Assembly: GCF_010389155.1 (NCBI RefSeq)
Contig: NC_057761.1
Location: 17,982,501-18,046,500, forward strand
DNA from: Erigeron canadensis
Lineage: Eukaryota > Streptophyta > Magnoliopsida > Asterales > Asteraceae
Direction: 5' to 3'
DNA: 64,000 bases
The translations under genes were made by a program, and so were the position numbers. Shown here piece after piece: positions 9,181 to 19,740 of this stretch (the first letter of the stretch is position 1; each line of letters starts with the position of its first letter). Under the pieces are notes generated by a model. That model saw nothing but the letters and a program-made list of their open reading frames with translations. It was not told the DNA's origin and did no database searches.

Positions 9181-12100
9181 TTTTTAGAAGTTTAAATGAT
9201 AAGAAAATAAAATTAAAAAAAAAACTTCCAGCAACATGTCAAGTTTGGTCCTTGGCTCTTCTTTCTTCTATTTCTGGTCCTCCAACGGTCATGATCAAGA
9301 TTTCCAAATTTGCCACTTCCTGTCCCTGCCTTCAACCTCCCCACTCATCTCCCAGCAAGCTTCAAGCTCGCGCCACCCATCTTTCTACGAGCTCGCATGT
9401 AGCATCCCAAATTCAAAAGGTTATTAGTTATATATAGATTATTATTATTATTATCATTATTGTTATTATTATTATTTTTATAATGTTATGTTTAGAATTT
9501 ATACTAATTTATTAGTTATAAAAGAGAATGTTAGAAAAAGGACTAGTATTGTAAAGAAATAGGACAAGTTATGTTATGTTATTGGATGGAAGGACTAAAG
9601 CTGTAAAACTGATCAATTTGTAGGGACTTACTTGCAATTTTCGGCCTTAACATCCTAATAAGGATTAAAGAACCAAAATATATCATTTTTTCCATCTTTT
9701 TGTGTGTGTTCTTGAAGGTGAAACCCCCAAATCCGAAAATCAAAGAAAATAGAGAAGAAAATACATCAAATAACAAATATAATCAAAAAGATAACAATAA
9801 TCTTTGAATAAAACTCATTTTTATGGTGGTGGTGTAGTGATGGCCGAAATTAAGAAAGCAAAAAGAGGGCAAAGAGGTTGATTTTAGGTCTTGCATGGAT
9901 GATTGAGTGTTGAATTACATATTTACTTGAAGGTATAATCTTTATTTTGATTTCTTATGAATTAGGGTTTTATTGTTATAGATATTTGGAGATTTATGAA
10001 ATAAATAATGAACATAGTTTGCAAGTTGAATAATAACGTTAGAATCTCATAATACATTGTTGGTAGTGATATATATAAGTATGATGTGAGTGTTAGTAGT
10101 TGAACTAGTTTGATGGTTGAAAAAGTGATAAGGTTTAATGATAAATTTGATATTGTTGGATAAATTAAAGTTATTCAAATCAGTACCTAAAAGTGTTTTT
10201 GAGTTGAGGTTAACCATTAGAAGTGTTAAGCTTTGATTTATGTTGAATGTTGGTGATTATATGTGAAACCCGTATGTATGGCTGCACGAAGTGCAGAAAA
10301 TTTGTTGTTTTCGAAAAATCATAGAGAATCAACCGTAAATAGTTAGGAGACGTATGACCTATTGTTAGAAAGGTGTATGAGTCTAGTTTGTAACAAAATT
10401 AGTTTCATTAATTATTTTTGAGCAGAAGTTTATCAAATCTTTAAATTTCTTCAGGCTATCCAGTAAGTGCTAGAACAAAAAAAATAAATGAGTTTTAGTA
10501 TAAGAATACCATACTACTTGATGTTAAAATCATGTTGAAAATAACCCCTATTATGCATATTAAGTAAAGGTTATCAAATGAAGTGTCATGAATTTGTTAG
10601 AGTTGATTTTAGAAATGTTTTTGTGCAAACTCGGAATTGGATCAGCAACTTTCATGGAAAATGTGTCATTTTAAAATGCTCGTAGCTTTCAATCCGTAAA
10701 TCCGTAGGAGTCGTGTAAGCTGTCGTTTGAAAGGTATACGAGTCAACTTTCATATGAAATTTGTTTCAGGTCCTTGTTCAGGTTTTAAGTAAGTCTAATA
10801 TGCTAAAACTTACAGCTGTTCAAATCTGACTTTACGGTGAAAAAAAAACAGATTATGTAACTGTTTTTAAAACGACCAGAAGTCATCTTTGAAGGATAAT
10901 TCACACATTGGTCACTAAATATAAAATGTAAGTTTATGTGTCATAAATTTGGCCACTGGAATCATGTTAAAAGAGTAAGTAGAACTTGAGTTACACTCGT
11001 TTGAAGGCAGCTTGGTCAAATGATGAAAATGGTACTTTTTGTATGAAAGTGAGCTGACCATATGAAAATATTTTAAGAGATACATGTTATGTGAACTAAC
11101 CCAAGATTAATATAAGAGTGTAAATGATGGGTTGGGTGTTGGAATGCTAGTGATTATGGCTATGTGACCTTATACGTGATGAATGACCATATGTGTGTTT
11201 TTAATGTGAATTGATAGGTTGGTTGCAAATACGTTGTTTTATGGTCATCTTGCAATTGTAGTCGCAAATAAGGTGAGTGTATATGCATATAATCATATTC
11301 TTGTTATTTGAGGTCATAGGTGGGTAAATTCTATGACCCATAGTTGATTATTTGTAAGAACTAGTAGGTGGGTAAATTCCTACTAGTCATGTTGTTGTAA
11401 GAGATAGTAGGTGGGTAAATTCCTACTAGCCAAAATATCCATGGCCATGTTGAAAATGATTGTGTGAGCTAGTAGGTGGGTAAATTCCTACTAGCCAAAT
11501 TGATTGTGTGAGCTAGTAGGTGGGTAAATTCCTACTAGCCAAATTGTTTATGAGAGCTAGTAGGTGGGTAAATTCCTACTAGCCAAATTGTTGATTACGA
11601 CTAGAAGGTGGGTAAAGTCCTACTAGTATTATGAATGATATGGATGAGATGACTATCAATTGATATGCTATAATTGATGCACTTTTGTATGGTAACTTGT
11701 TTATGATTGTATGTGTATGCATTCACTAAGCGTTTAGCTTATTCTTTTTAGTTGTTTACCCTTTTTATAGGTTGTCCCGGGTGCGGAAGAAAGTTAAGTA
11801 ATGTACAGATTGAAGTTAAAGTTGCTTTATGGATATTGGTTGCTTTAGCTAAATGCGGATAATTGTAACGTTGATAGGACCCGTAGAGACCCCTTTGAAC
11901 TATGGCTCATGATACATTGATTGTTTTGGTATAATTATTCGTTTTTGTCAAATGTAAGAAATAAGAAGTTTCGGTTACTTCTATTGAGTCATTTTGTATT
12001 AGAAATGTGTTGGATTGTGTTTGAAATGTATCTTTGGAAAACTCTTAATCCGTAACAGGTTTTGACGATGATTTTACGAATGGGTCATGCCGAAATTTTT

Positions 12101-12317
12101 AATTTTTGTGCTTTGTCTTTTACAAAGAGTTTTGCTAAATGTATTTGTCAAGATTTATAATTGAGTACATTCTTTATAAAAAGTATATATATATTTTAAA
12201 AAAAAATCATTTAAAATGGTCGAGTCGAGTTTGGTCCTTACATCGCGGCCATGGCATCCGAAGCCCTCTCCATCTCTGTCAACCCTCTTCATCTCCCTCC
12301 TTCGGCTCCCTCCCCCC
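9181..12317. repeat. Probable LTR-retrotransposon-derived noncoding DNA, boundaries unresolved
   Basis: There is no ORF of substance in 3.1 kb. The AT-rich, non-simple sequence has the texture of long gypsy LTRs, for example the paired passages near 10320 and 10690 with 'aatc..ccgtaaat..' and 'gtcgt..gaaaggtatacgagtc'. It holds a hairpin array at 11312-11626. Near both sides a similar phrase 'gtttggtccttg/ac' occurs (about 9244 and 12230) in the same orientation. I could not find a target duplication, TG..CA ends, a primer-binding site or a polypurine tract, so the class is a guess. Confidence 0.35.
11312..11626. repeat. Array of seven hairpin units with conserved loop and covarying stem
   Basis: Each unit is a short inverted repeat around the fixed loop TGGGTAAATT, spaced 40-65 bp. 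Units 2-6 have stem CTAGTAGG / CCTACTAG, sometimes extended by one base on each side (near 11360, 11404, 11468, 11511, 11555). Unit 1 (11312-11338) keeps the loop but has a different, still complementary stem GGTCATAG / CTATGACC. Unit 7 (about 11600-11626) has one mismatch and a changed loop base. Spacers include 'gccaaattg' and 'tgtgtga'. Confidence 0.9.
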
Positions 12318-12320
12318 TAA

Positions 12321-12949
12321 GGGGGAAGGGAGTGGTGTAGTTGAAAATTCTAACCCTCTCAAATCCCACTAATTAAATATCTGTAACTCATTTTTCCTTT
12401 TCAACCTTTCCAACCAACCCTTCCAACCATTTTTCATGTTATCCATCACGGTCTCAACCCTCCCAAAAATTTTTGTTTTTCTTTTTTATTTAATTTAACC
12501 AAACATTTATTGGAAAAACTTAAACATTTCACTAAAATAAACTAAACACTACTAAATATTAAACAAACATTATATATAGTTTAGAAAATACATTAAGTAG
12601 GGGATAAAAATTACATATTATCAAAAATAATATGTAAATTTGTAAACATTGTAATAGTTTAAGGGTGAAATATGAAACTTAATATAATAAAAAAAAAGTA
12701 CTACTATACGCCACACATCGTCTTCTCTGCTCCCTTTTCTTTTTAGGGGATATTTTTTTAATCATGCAACAGTCAAAAGGAGTAGGTCACACCTCACCCC
12801 CACACGCTCCAACGTTCGAAATCCATCCAGCCCGCAACCAGCTTAAAGCCCGCCGAGATTCATCCCTGCTTCAACGCGCATTCAAGGCGGCGGTGTGCCG
12901 GGAGGGCTAAGCCAACCCGCGCCCAACCCGCCCACCACTCCCTTTCCCC
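12321..12949. mobile_element. Tourist-like (PIF/Harbinger) non-autonomous element
   Basis: Terminal inverted repeats GGGGGAAGGGAGTGGTG (12321 onward) and CACCACTCCCTTTCCCC (ending 12949) are flanked by TAA on both sides (12318-12320 and 12950-12952), the 3-bp Harbinger-type target duplication. The 629-bp interior is AT-rich on the left and GC-rich near the right end, with no ORF. A Harbinger transposase pseudogene lies about 1 kb downstream, but its relation to this element is not shown. Confidence 0.75.
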
Positions 12950-12952
12950 TAA

Positions 12953-13564
12953 GCAATTGCTTGAGGACTAGTATGAAGGTATGGGTTTTTACCTACAAAT
13001 GAGGTTTCAAATAGTAAATAAGTTACTTTTAAAAATAAAATAAAAAAGTAAAAAAGTCTTATGGTTTTTTTTCATGAAGATTAATAGTATATATTTAACC
13101 GTTTTTCCAAAACAAAAGTTTAATAGGTTATCTAACGCAATAGTATCGACTCTCTATGTAGACTTTTTTTAGTTCTTCAAAGTAAGGCTTTCATCAATTA
13201 TTATTAAATAAACCTTTAAAAAATCGATTATAACTTTATTGATTTTTTTTAGAAAAAATATATGTTAAAATACATTTCTCAAGTTCTTTTTTTCTTTTTA
13301 TTTTTTTACGAGTTAAAGTACCCTTTTCATAGGTAAAAAGAAAAAAATAATATGTCAATGAGGCAAATAAAATCAAGATCAACTTACAACTGCTTTGAGA
13401 TTAGTGTTGCGACATGAGAGGATTTTACTTGCTGATCGAGCTCCAAATTCAGCTGGGTCAACTACCGTTTCATAAAATAAATAAATAAGAATTGAAAGAA
13501 AGAGAATATAATATGCAAGATGGTATCTCTTACTCTCTTAGCCTAAAAGGAATGAGACATATTT
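12953..13564. other. AT-rich intergenic stretch, nothing recognised
   Basis: Low-complexity AT-rich DNA with poly-A/T runs. No gene, no inverted termini and no repeat array seen. Confidence 0.4.
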
Positions 13565-14340
13565 AGGGGTGGGGGATATCCTCCATGTGCCGTGATGTAA
13601 GCAAGAGAATTTTGGTGTGAAAATGGGGAAGTGAGACTACATTTGAGGTTGGGGGATTTGTGACACTTGTCACATTCCAATGATTTTTTTTTTCTTTTCA
13701 TCTCCATTTTTTAATTAAAAAATATCCAACTTACTATAAATAAAATAAAAGTAACTAAATATTACATAATTTATAAAGTTCAAACAAATAACTATTAAAG
13801 TTCAAATACATAATAAACTTCAAATACACATCATACAACAAAATAGAATACAAAATACTCATCATCGCTAAAGTAGGACTCAACGGTAGGCGGCCCGTAT
13901 TCTTCCTCATTCGCCCTCGTACGGTTCTCTGTCGGCTAATAACATGTTATGTGTTTCTCTGCTTCTAACCGCATTTGAGTTCTCTATCGGCTTTTCCATT
14001 AGAGTTTCTTGCATCCAATAATCCTCATCCAATGTCGGGTCATGCTCGTAGAAGTCCTGATAGTAAGCTTTGTCTTAATCCTGCAAAATTATGTTATGTA
14101 AAATAATACATGTATATAACACGTCATGCATCCTCTCCTTGCTCCAAAACCGTGATGGAAAGTTAAACTTTCCAACGCTTCTTCAACACGTCGAAAGCTC
14201 GCACAATATCCTTTCGTACCGACTCTTGTTTTTTCTTGAAGTATTCTCTTTTGTCATCGATTGGGTCGGTAAATGACTTCACGAAGGTAGCATACTCTAG
14301 ATAGATGTCATCACTTAAATAATATCCGGGTTTATAATAA

Positions 14341-14675
14341 CGAGTATGCTAGAGTGACAAACATTTTACAAACTAATTTTTACAAACATAGGTGGCATAT
14401 GAGTTGGTCCAATAAAACAGGAGAGAGAAACAAAAAAAATAATACATGTGAATGATTTGATTGGTAGAAGTTGTGTTTGTAAAAAGTTTGTGAATCTAAA
14501 ATTAATTACGAGTATGCTAGAGTGACAAACATTTTACAAACTAATTTTTACAAACATAGGTGGCATGTGAGTTGGTCCAATAAAACAAGAGAGAGAAAGA
14601 AAAAAGATAATAAATATGAATGATTTGATTGGTAGAAGTTGTGTTTGTAAAAAGTTTGCGAATATAAAATTACTC
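14341..14675. mobile_element. Dimeric MITE inserted in the Harbinger transposase, 9-bp target duplication
   Basis: Two head-to-tail copies of a roughly 168-bp element (14341-14508 and 14509-14675). Each starts GAGTATGCTAGAGTGACAAAC and ends with GTTTGTAAAAAGTTTG followed by a short AT-rich tail. The whole dimer, and neither half alone, is flanked by an exact 9-bp direct repeat TTATAATAA (14332-14340 and 14676-14684). The 9-bp duplication points to a Mutator-type transposase. The transposase reading frame is uninterrupted if the dimer and one duplication are ignored. Confidence 0.88.
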
Positions 14676-15144
14676 TTATAATAATTGTCATCTGCATAAA
14701 AAAGGAGCTGCAATTTATAACTTTAATACGTCATAATTATATAATAAGTGTAATGTTGAAGTTTATAATAATTATAATGTAAAGTTTTGTAAGTCTAACC
14801 TGTAGGTGCCAAACCGGATATAATTTCTTCAAGTATAGGCGACGACTCAAATACGTTGATGTCATTGTTTGAACCTTGCTGCCCAAAATAAGCATTCCAA
14901 ATCCACAAATCAGTCGATGTGACAGCCTGAACTATCATAGACGGATGCCCAATATCCCCTCGTGTATGCGTACCACGTCATGCGTTAGGACACATTTCCC
15001 ATGCCCAATGCATGCAATCAGTACTACCTATAATGCCCGGGAAACCATGTAGCTGCTCATGCACATCATAAAGCCGCTGTATATCACCAGAAGTAGGCCT
15101 ACGTAGAAAAGTTGGCCCATATACTCCTAACAGCTATAAAAATG

Positions 15145-15385
15145 TAAATAATACATGTATATAACTAAAATTATATAAAACTATAATATCTAAATTATAA
15201 TAAAATGTAAAACTACGTAACTAAAATATAATATCTAAATTATAATAAAATGTAAAATTAGATAACTAAATTATAATATCTAAATTATAATATAATGTAA
15301 AACTAGGAACTAAAATATAATATTTAAATTATAATAAAATGTAAAACTAGGTAACTAAATTATAATAAAATGTAAAATTACGTAA
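15145..15385. repeat. AT-rich short tandem repeat in an intron-like gap of the transposase
   Basis: About five irregular copies of a 40-50 bp unit containing 'taaattataataaaatgtaaaact' broken by small changes. It separates two coding blocks of the Harbinger pseudogene: the upstream block ends near 15395 and the next begins at about 15130 just after an AG. It is probably an expanded intron. Confidence 0.65.
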
Positions 15386-15595
15386 CAAAAGTATTAGATT
15401 GATACATTCACAAAAGTTGGCTATTGACTCTCGTAAAACCCTTTCCGACATCTCGAAATTTTCGTCAAATGAGTCGACGGTACTGCCGTACGCTAGTCGG
15501 CAAAGCGCCGCAGTACACTTTTGTATCCCGGTGAAACCTAACTTCCCACGACAATCGTATCTTTATTGGAAATACTTATATGAAACGACATGACT

Positions 15596-16185
15596 CGATT
15601 TAAGAAAAGCAAGACCTTTTTTTTTTCGGGAGTTGACCACTTTACTTTGAACCAACTTCTGGATAACTTGATTTTTATTTCATCTTTAAAGAATTTTACC
15701 ATTACAAAATAGACCTTGACACATTTTCGTGGATAGCTTGAACGCTGAAAACGGAGTTACGGTTTGAAAGTTACGAACGTTTCAAAATTTGAGTTTATAC
15801 TGAACAATAAAAGTTGCGTCATACCCCCCAAAAGTTGCGGCGCAACCTACATGTCTGAGAATTCAGTGGCTTCACAGTTGCGTCACACCCTCCAAAAGTT
15901 GCGACACAACTTTGCACCTGACAACAAAACTTCATTTTTTTTTGACACTTTTCTTGACTTAAATAATTCCCAAACTCAAACACAACTCTAAACCACAACA
16001 TTTCTGGATTCAAACAAGTTTTTAACATCATTACAAACAATAATTCAAAGATCTATTTGACCATACCTTCATTTACTTATCCAAATGGGTCGTTTATCCA
16101 TTTTGACGCTTTTCAAGTCAACCACATATTCAAGTACTAAAAGACCATACAAACTTTATATTTGTACAAATATATCAAGACCAAG
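15596..16185. repeat. Unclassified LTR-like fragment with GTTGCG..CGCAAC palindromes
   Basis: No coding region. At about 15812-15840 and 15879-15910 two units of the form 'gttgcgtca..accc.ccaaaagttgcg.c.caac' occur, each containing the imperfect palindrome GTTGCGGCGCAAC or a variant. The arrangement of GC-rich palindromes in AT-rich DNA is like the Athila LTR further right. The Tekay-like LTR begins at 16186, so this is the DNA into which that element inserted, or a separate decayed LTR. Confidence 0.4.
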
Positions 16186-18406
16186 TGTCACACCCAGACT
16201 AAGGCGGAAAACTCGGGATGCGACGCATAGTACACGCGTCATGGATGTTATGCAGAATGGCTACATGTATACTTAAATAACGCACATTTCATAGAATTCA
16301 AACATAAATATCCAACATAAAATCAAGATTCAATTAAAACATAGATAAATTCCCACGCAGGGGATTAATACTTAGGCATAATGCCATAGTCTAAACATAT
16401 AACAAACATAACAAAACATAAGATATGCAGCTCCAAAACCCTAGTCTGGTCTGCTACAGGTCACCATGCTATGCTCCTTAGCCACCTCTAATGCGGTCCA
16501 CATGTTCACCTGAAAGGATACTCAAAAGCGTCAACACAATGGTTGGTGAGTTCGTAAGTTTTGTAAACAAGTTTCAAGTATGGTGCTAGGTTGAAATATC
16601 ATCAACATCCACACAACAATATGGCTATCAACTTACTTATGATAGCAAGAATCAAGTATCTCTATGCTACCAGCACTTACGGTATACCAGGCCTAAGGTG
16701 CAAGTATCAAGTATCAAGTATCTAGTGCCTCCAACTCCACCATAAGTATCAAGTATCAAGCATCTCAAACTCCAACATAAGTATCAAGTATCAAGCGTCA
16801 AGTATCAAGTATCACAGTGCACATCATACAATACAGTCAAATAACCATAAATGATGATAGACACAAAGGCACGAGTATCCTTCCACTCCAAAACATATTA
16901 AAAGAGGGGCTACGAAACTCACCTAACTGCTAGCAACAAGATCAAGCTACAAAAGATATCAGAAAGCAAGTAACTGGTACGCAATCAATCTGTTACAAGT
17001 TATCACAATTAAGTATTCATTCAATATAGGTAAACGTTCTCATAACGTGTCGCCAAATGTTGACCAAGTTGTCCAAAAGCGTACTAGTTTGACTTTGACT
17101 AGGTTTTACGAGTTTGACCAAAGTTGACCAAATTACGAGTTGGAGTAAGTTGACCAAATCGACCAAAGTTGACTAAACCGACCAAAGTTGACCAAAGTTG
17201 ACTAAACCGACTAAAGTTGACTAAATCAAGGTAGTACTCGAAATCCGAGGTCTCGATTGAAATTCGAGGTCTTAAATTGATCTTGAGGTCTTAAATTGAA
17301 TTTGGGGTCTTATTTCACTAAAAGACAAAACTGAAATTATGAGGCTAGATTTAAGAGGCTGAATTTGAGAGGCTAGTAAATTTGGGGTCTTATTTAGAAA
17401 TACGAGGTCACAAATGAAATACGAGGTCACATTTGAAATACGAGGTCGCAAATGGAAATACGAGGTCACATTTGAAATACGAGGTCACATTTGAAATACG
17501 AGGTCGTAAACTGGAAATACGAGGTCGCAAATGGGCGGGGTCATAAACTGGGCTGTTCTTCCCTAAAATTCATTCTAGCAAACCCTAATCATTTATTTCG
17601 ATTTGAAAGGTGTTTTTAACACCAGATTGTACTTATAGACTCCCTAATATGACGGGAAAACAATCCTAAAGTCGAAACTCGAAAAACGGACTTAAACTCG
17701 AAAACCCATTTGAACAAAGTTTATAAAAAGTGTACAAAAATTCTTATATCTCGAGATTTTGTTAACGAAATCAGACGAAACTTTGACAAAAGTTGTAATA
17801 TGTGTTTCTAAACGTTTTGGACGTAAAAAGTTTGATACTTGGCGTGTGTGGTGCGTGTATTATAAGAAAAACCGAAAATACCAAAAAGAAGAGCATTAAG
17901 TGGGTTTTGATTTTATACCTTGAATATATAAAATATGAGTTTGTAGAGATGTTTAGCACACAAAAACACTGTTGTTAAAGCTAAATTTAAACAAAATAAG
18001 GTTTGATTTTTATAAAACTTGATGTAAAATGAGGTAGTAATGGTGAGGTAGTAAAAGTGGATTTGTAAAGTGATGTAGAAATTTGCGGTAGCAAAAGGAA
18101 GGTAATAAGGGTTTGTGTGTGTTTTTCTTGGAGGCTAAGTTGATGGAATGAGGGTTTTGTGAAAGAATAAGACTATTTATATGTAGGGTAAAATGAAAGG
18201 TTTCCATGCTTACTAAAGAATACGATGCCGAACACGAATACGTGGGCAAACCCAATTACGATGCTAGGTCTAAAATACAATGCCAAAATCAAATTACTAG
18301 GTCGTTTTACAATTACGAGGTCGACTGACAATACGAGGTCGTATTCTTGTATTTAAAATTTTAAATTTGACTCACAATTTTTTGTGATCGACTCACGGGT
18401 GTTACA
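16186..18406 (-). repeat. Ty3/gypsy (Tekay/chromovirus-like) LTR, minus orientation
   Basis: On the plus strand it starts TGTCACACCC and ends GGGTGTTACA, so read on the minus strand the LTR begins TGTAACACCC, a typical start for Tekay/Del-type LTRs. Just outside, on the minus strand, a GATGAAATTCCTTTAAG..GGGAGAC stretch leads into the LTR. That corresponds to the 3' noncoding tail and polypurine tract after pol in these elements. The 2.2-kb LTR contains internal simple repeats: 'ttgaccaaa' units at 17056-17225, 'aaatacgaggtcac' units at 17234-17535 and 'gtatcaagtatcaag' units at 16640-16820. No target duplication is visible because the other end is outside the window. Confidence 0.65.
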
Positions 18407-18507
18407 GTCTCCCATACTTAAAGGAATTTCATCTCTAAATTCAAATCACGCACTATGTTTCAAGTTTTAGCCACACACCAAGTTTCCAAGCGTCAAGCTA
18501 CACGCTA
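18407..18507 (-). mobile_element. 3' end of the Tekay-like internal region, cut by copia I
   Basis: About 100 bp of sequence preceding the LTR polypurine tract. It stops abruptly at the TG start of the copia LTR. The last five bases, CGCTA (18503-18507), should be the copia target duplication. The rest of the gypsy element is predicted beyond the right edge of the window. Confidence 0.55.
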
Positions 18508-19466
18508 TGTATAAGTCCCAACTCAAGAGATTGTACTAACTAAAGACACCTCTATGTCAATGGTGAGAGTTCTTTGCAATATAATCACTGAACTGGAGAC
18601 GACCAGTTACAGTGATTGTATACCAAGTCCTTGAATAGATTACTTAGTAGGTGACAAAGAGAAAGACAATGCAATAAGTAAATATACCAAAGTAAAATGG
18701 TGAGACCAAGTTGTAATTTTCAAATGTATTTTATTTATTGATACTAAATAAAATACAAGGTTGTTGCGGAACCAAGATAATATAAAAGTGTAAATATCCT
18801 AACAACCTATGAAATACAAATGATCTATACTCGGAAATTCTCTTTTAACAATCGAAACACTTAAAGTTGTGAAGTGTTCCCTTTTATGATTGAGAGAATA
18901 TTGCACAAGTACACCAAGAATATTGCAAAATTCTGAATATGCAAAGTTGTATTCTTGTTGTGCAAAGACCTCTATTTATAGACAAAGTTGGCATTGGGAA
19001 TCCAACTTTGTCGTATAAATATGGTTGACAGTATTTAAGGAAACTGAGTGAGTTCCTTTGAAATACTTGATAAGGTAAGTCAAGGCATTACTTTATCTAA
19101 CCTGCTTTATGCACTTTTGTACTTTAATTATAGACAAATGATATTGTTTATATAAAGCTGCATAAAGCAAAAAGGTCTTCTTCGTAAACAGTGTAAAGCA
19201 TTGTAAAGGCTTTAAACTGATATTCTCCAGTTTCAATTTGAGTAGAATGCCAACTGGGCTTCGCTACCATTGTCATTCTCTATCTTCCATTTGTTGTCTT
19301 CGACGTTAATTGGAATGTCTTAAGTTCTGATCAGATCTCAACTGGAGGAAGTCTTCAGTTGCATTGACTGTACGTTGCAACTGAACTTCAATATATTTCT
19401 GGACAAATCTTCTGGTCTCCAGATGCAACTGGAGACTGGCCAGTTTGAACGAAACTGGTTCTAACA
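18508..19466 (-). repeat. Copia I 3' LTR
   Basis: 959 bp. On the minus strand it starts TGTTAGAACCAG and ends ACTTATACA. It aligns with 30860-31780 except for the last roughly 31 bases, which were removed from the right copy. It contains CTATTTATAG, a TATA box on the minus strand, and palindromic CCAGTT/AACTGG pairs. Confidence 0.93.
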
Positions 19467-19480
19467 AATTCCCCCTATTT
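19467..19480 (-). promoter_or_regulatory. Copia I polypurine tract
   Basis: Minus strand reads TAGGGGGAATT immediately before the LTR start TGTTAG, the usual position for priming plus-strand DNA synthesis. Confidence 0.75.
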
Positions 19481-19740
19481 GTCATGAAATATTGCCAAGT
19501 CTGTTCAAGTTTTTTTTTGTAACTATACAAGCATGAACTTGAAAGATTTGAATGACTAAATCTAATCTAAGTTTCCAAGGCATTTTTATAGATCATCAAA
19601 TGCCTTGATTGTTTTTTTTTGTTAGATTTAATCTGTTATCTATCTTGTGGTTACAATCAAGCAACTTGTATATACATGATAAAATTACAAAAGTTACAAG
19701 ACAATAAGTAAAATTACAAAATAGATAACTGAAGAAGATC

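Larger units (their letters stand above)
13880..15590 (-). pseudogene. PIF/Harbinger (HARBI1-like) DDE transposase pseudogene
   Basis: Minus-strand translation gives the order seen in plant Harbinger transposases. First comes an N-terminal part (15590-15395) with GKLGFTGIQKCTAALRRLAYG and DSFDENFEMSE. After an AT-rich intron-like gap, RRPTSGDIQRLY, GFPGIIGSTDCMHWAWEMCPNA, GDIGHPSMIVQAV, DLWIWNAYFGQQGSNNDINV and FESSPILEEIISGLAP follow (15130-14790). After another interruption come GYYLSDDIYLEYATFVKSF and KKQESVRKDIVRAFDVLKKRW (14330-14160), then an acidic tail to about 13880. The catalytic Asp contexts (STDCMHW, NNDINV) are retained. In-frame stops after PNA, in the RW-V-stop region and elsewhere, plus a MITE insertion, kill the gene. 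It would have cut and pasted its parent transposon in the nucleus. Confidence 0.85.
13565..15595 (-). mobile_element. PIF/Harbinger transposon remnant
   Basis: Defined by the transposase pseudogene on the minus strand (about 15590 to 13880) plus a 3' noncoding end around 13570-13690 rich in GGGGTGGGGGAT and GTGACACTTGTCAC phrases, the style of Harbinger termini in plants. The second Harbinger gene (a Myb-like DNA-binding protein) is not present. I could not place the terminal inverted repeats exactly, and the upstream end appears lost near 15600. Confidence 0.6.

Noticed and set aside
9181..12317. Helitron
   Set aside because: No TC start, no CTRR end with a preceding hairpin and no Rep/helicase sequence; the hairpins at 11312-11626 are internal and repeated.
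16186..18406. Tekay-like LTR considered as a solo LTR
   Set aside because: Left and right flanks share no 5-bp duplication, and the right flank matches the internal 3' end of the same element type.
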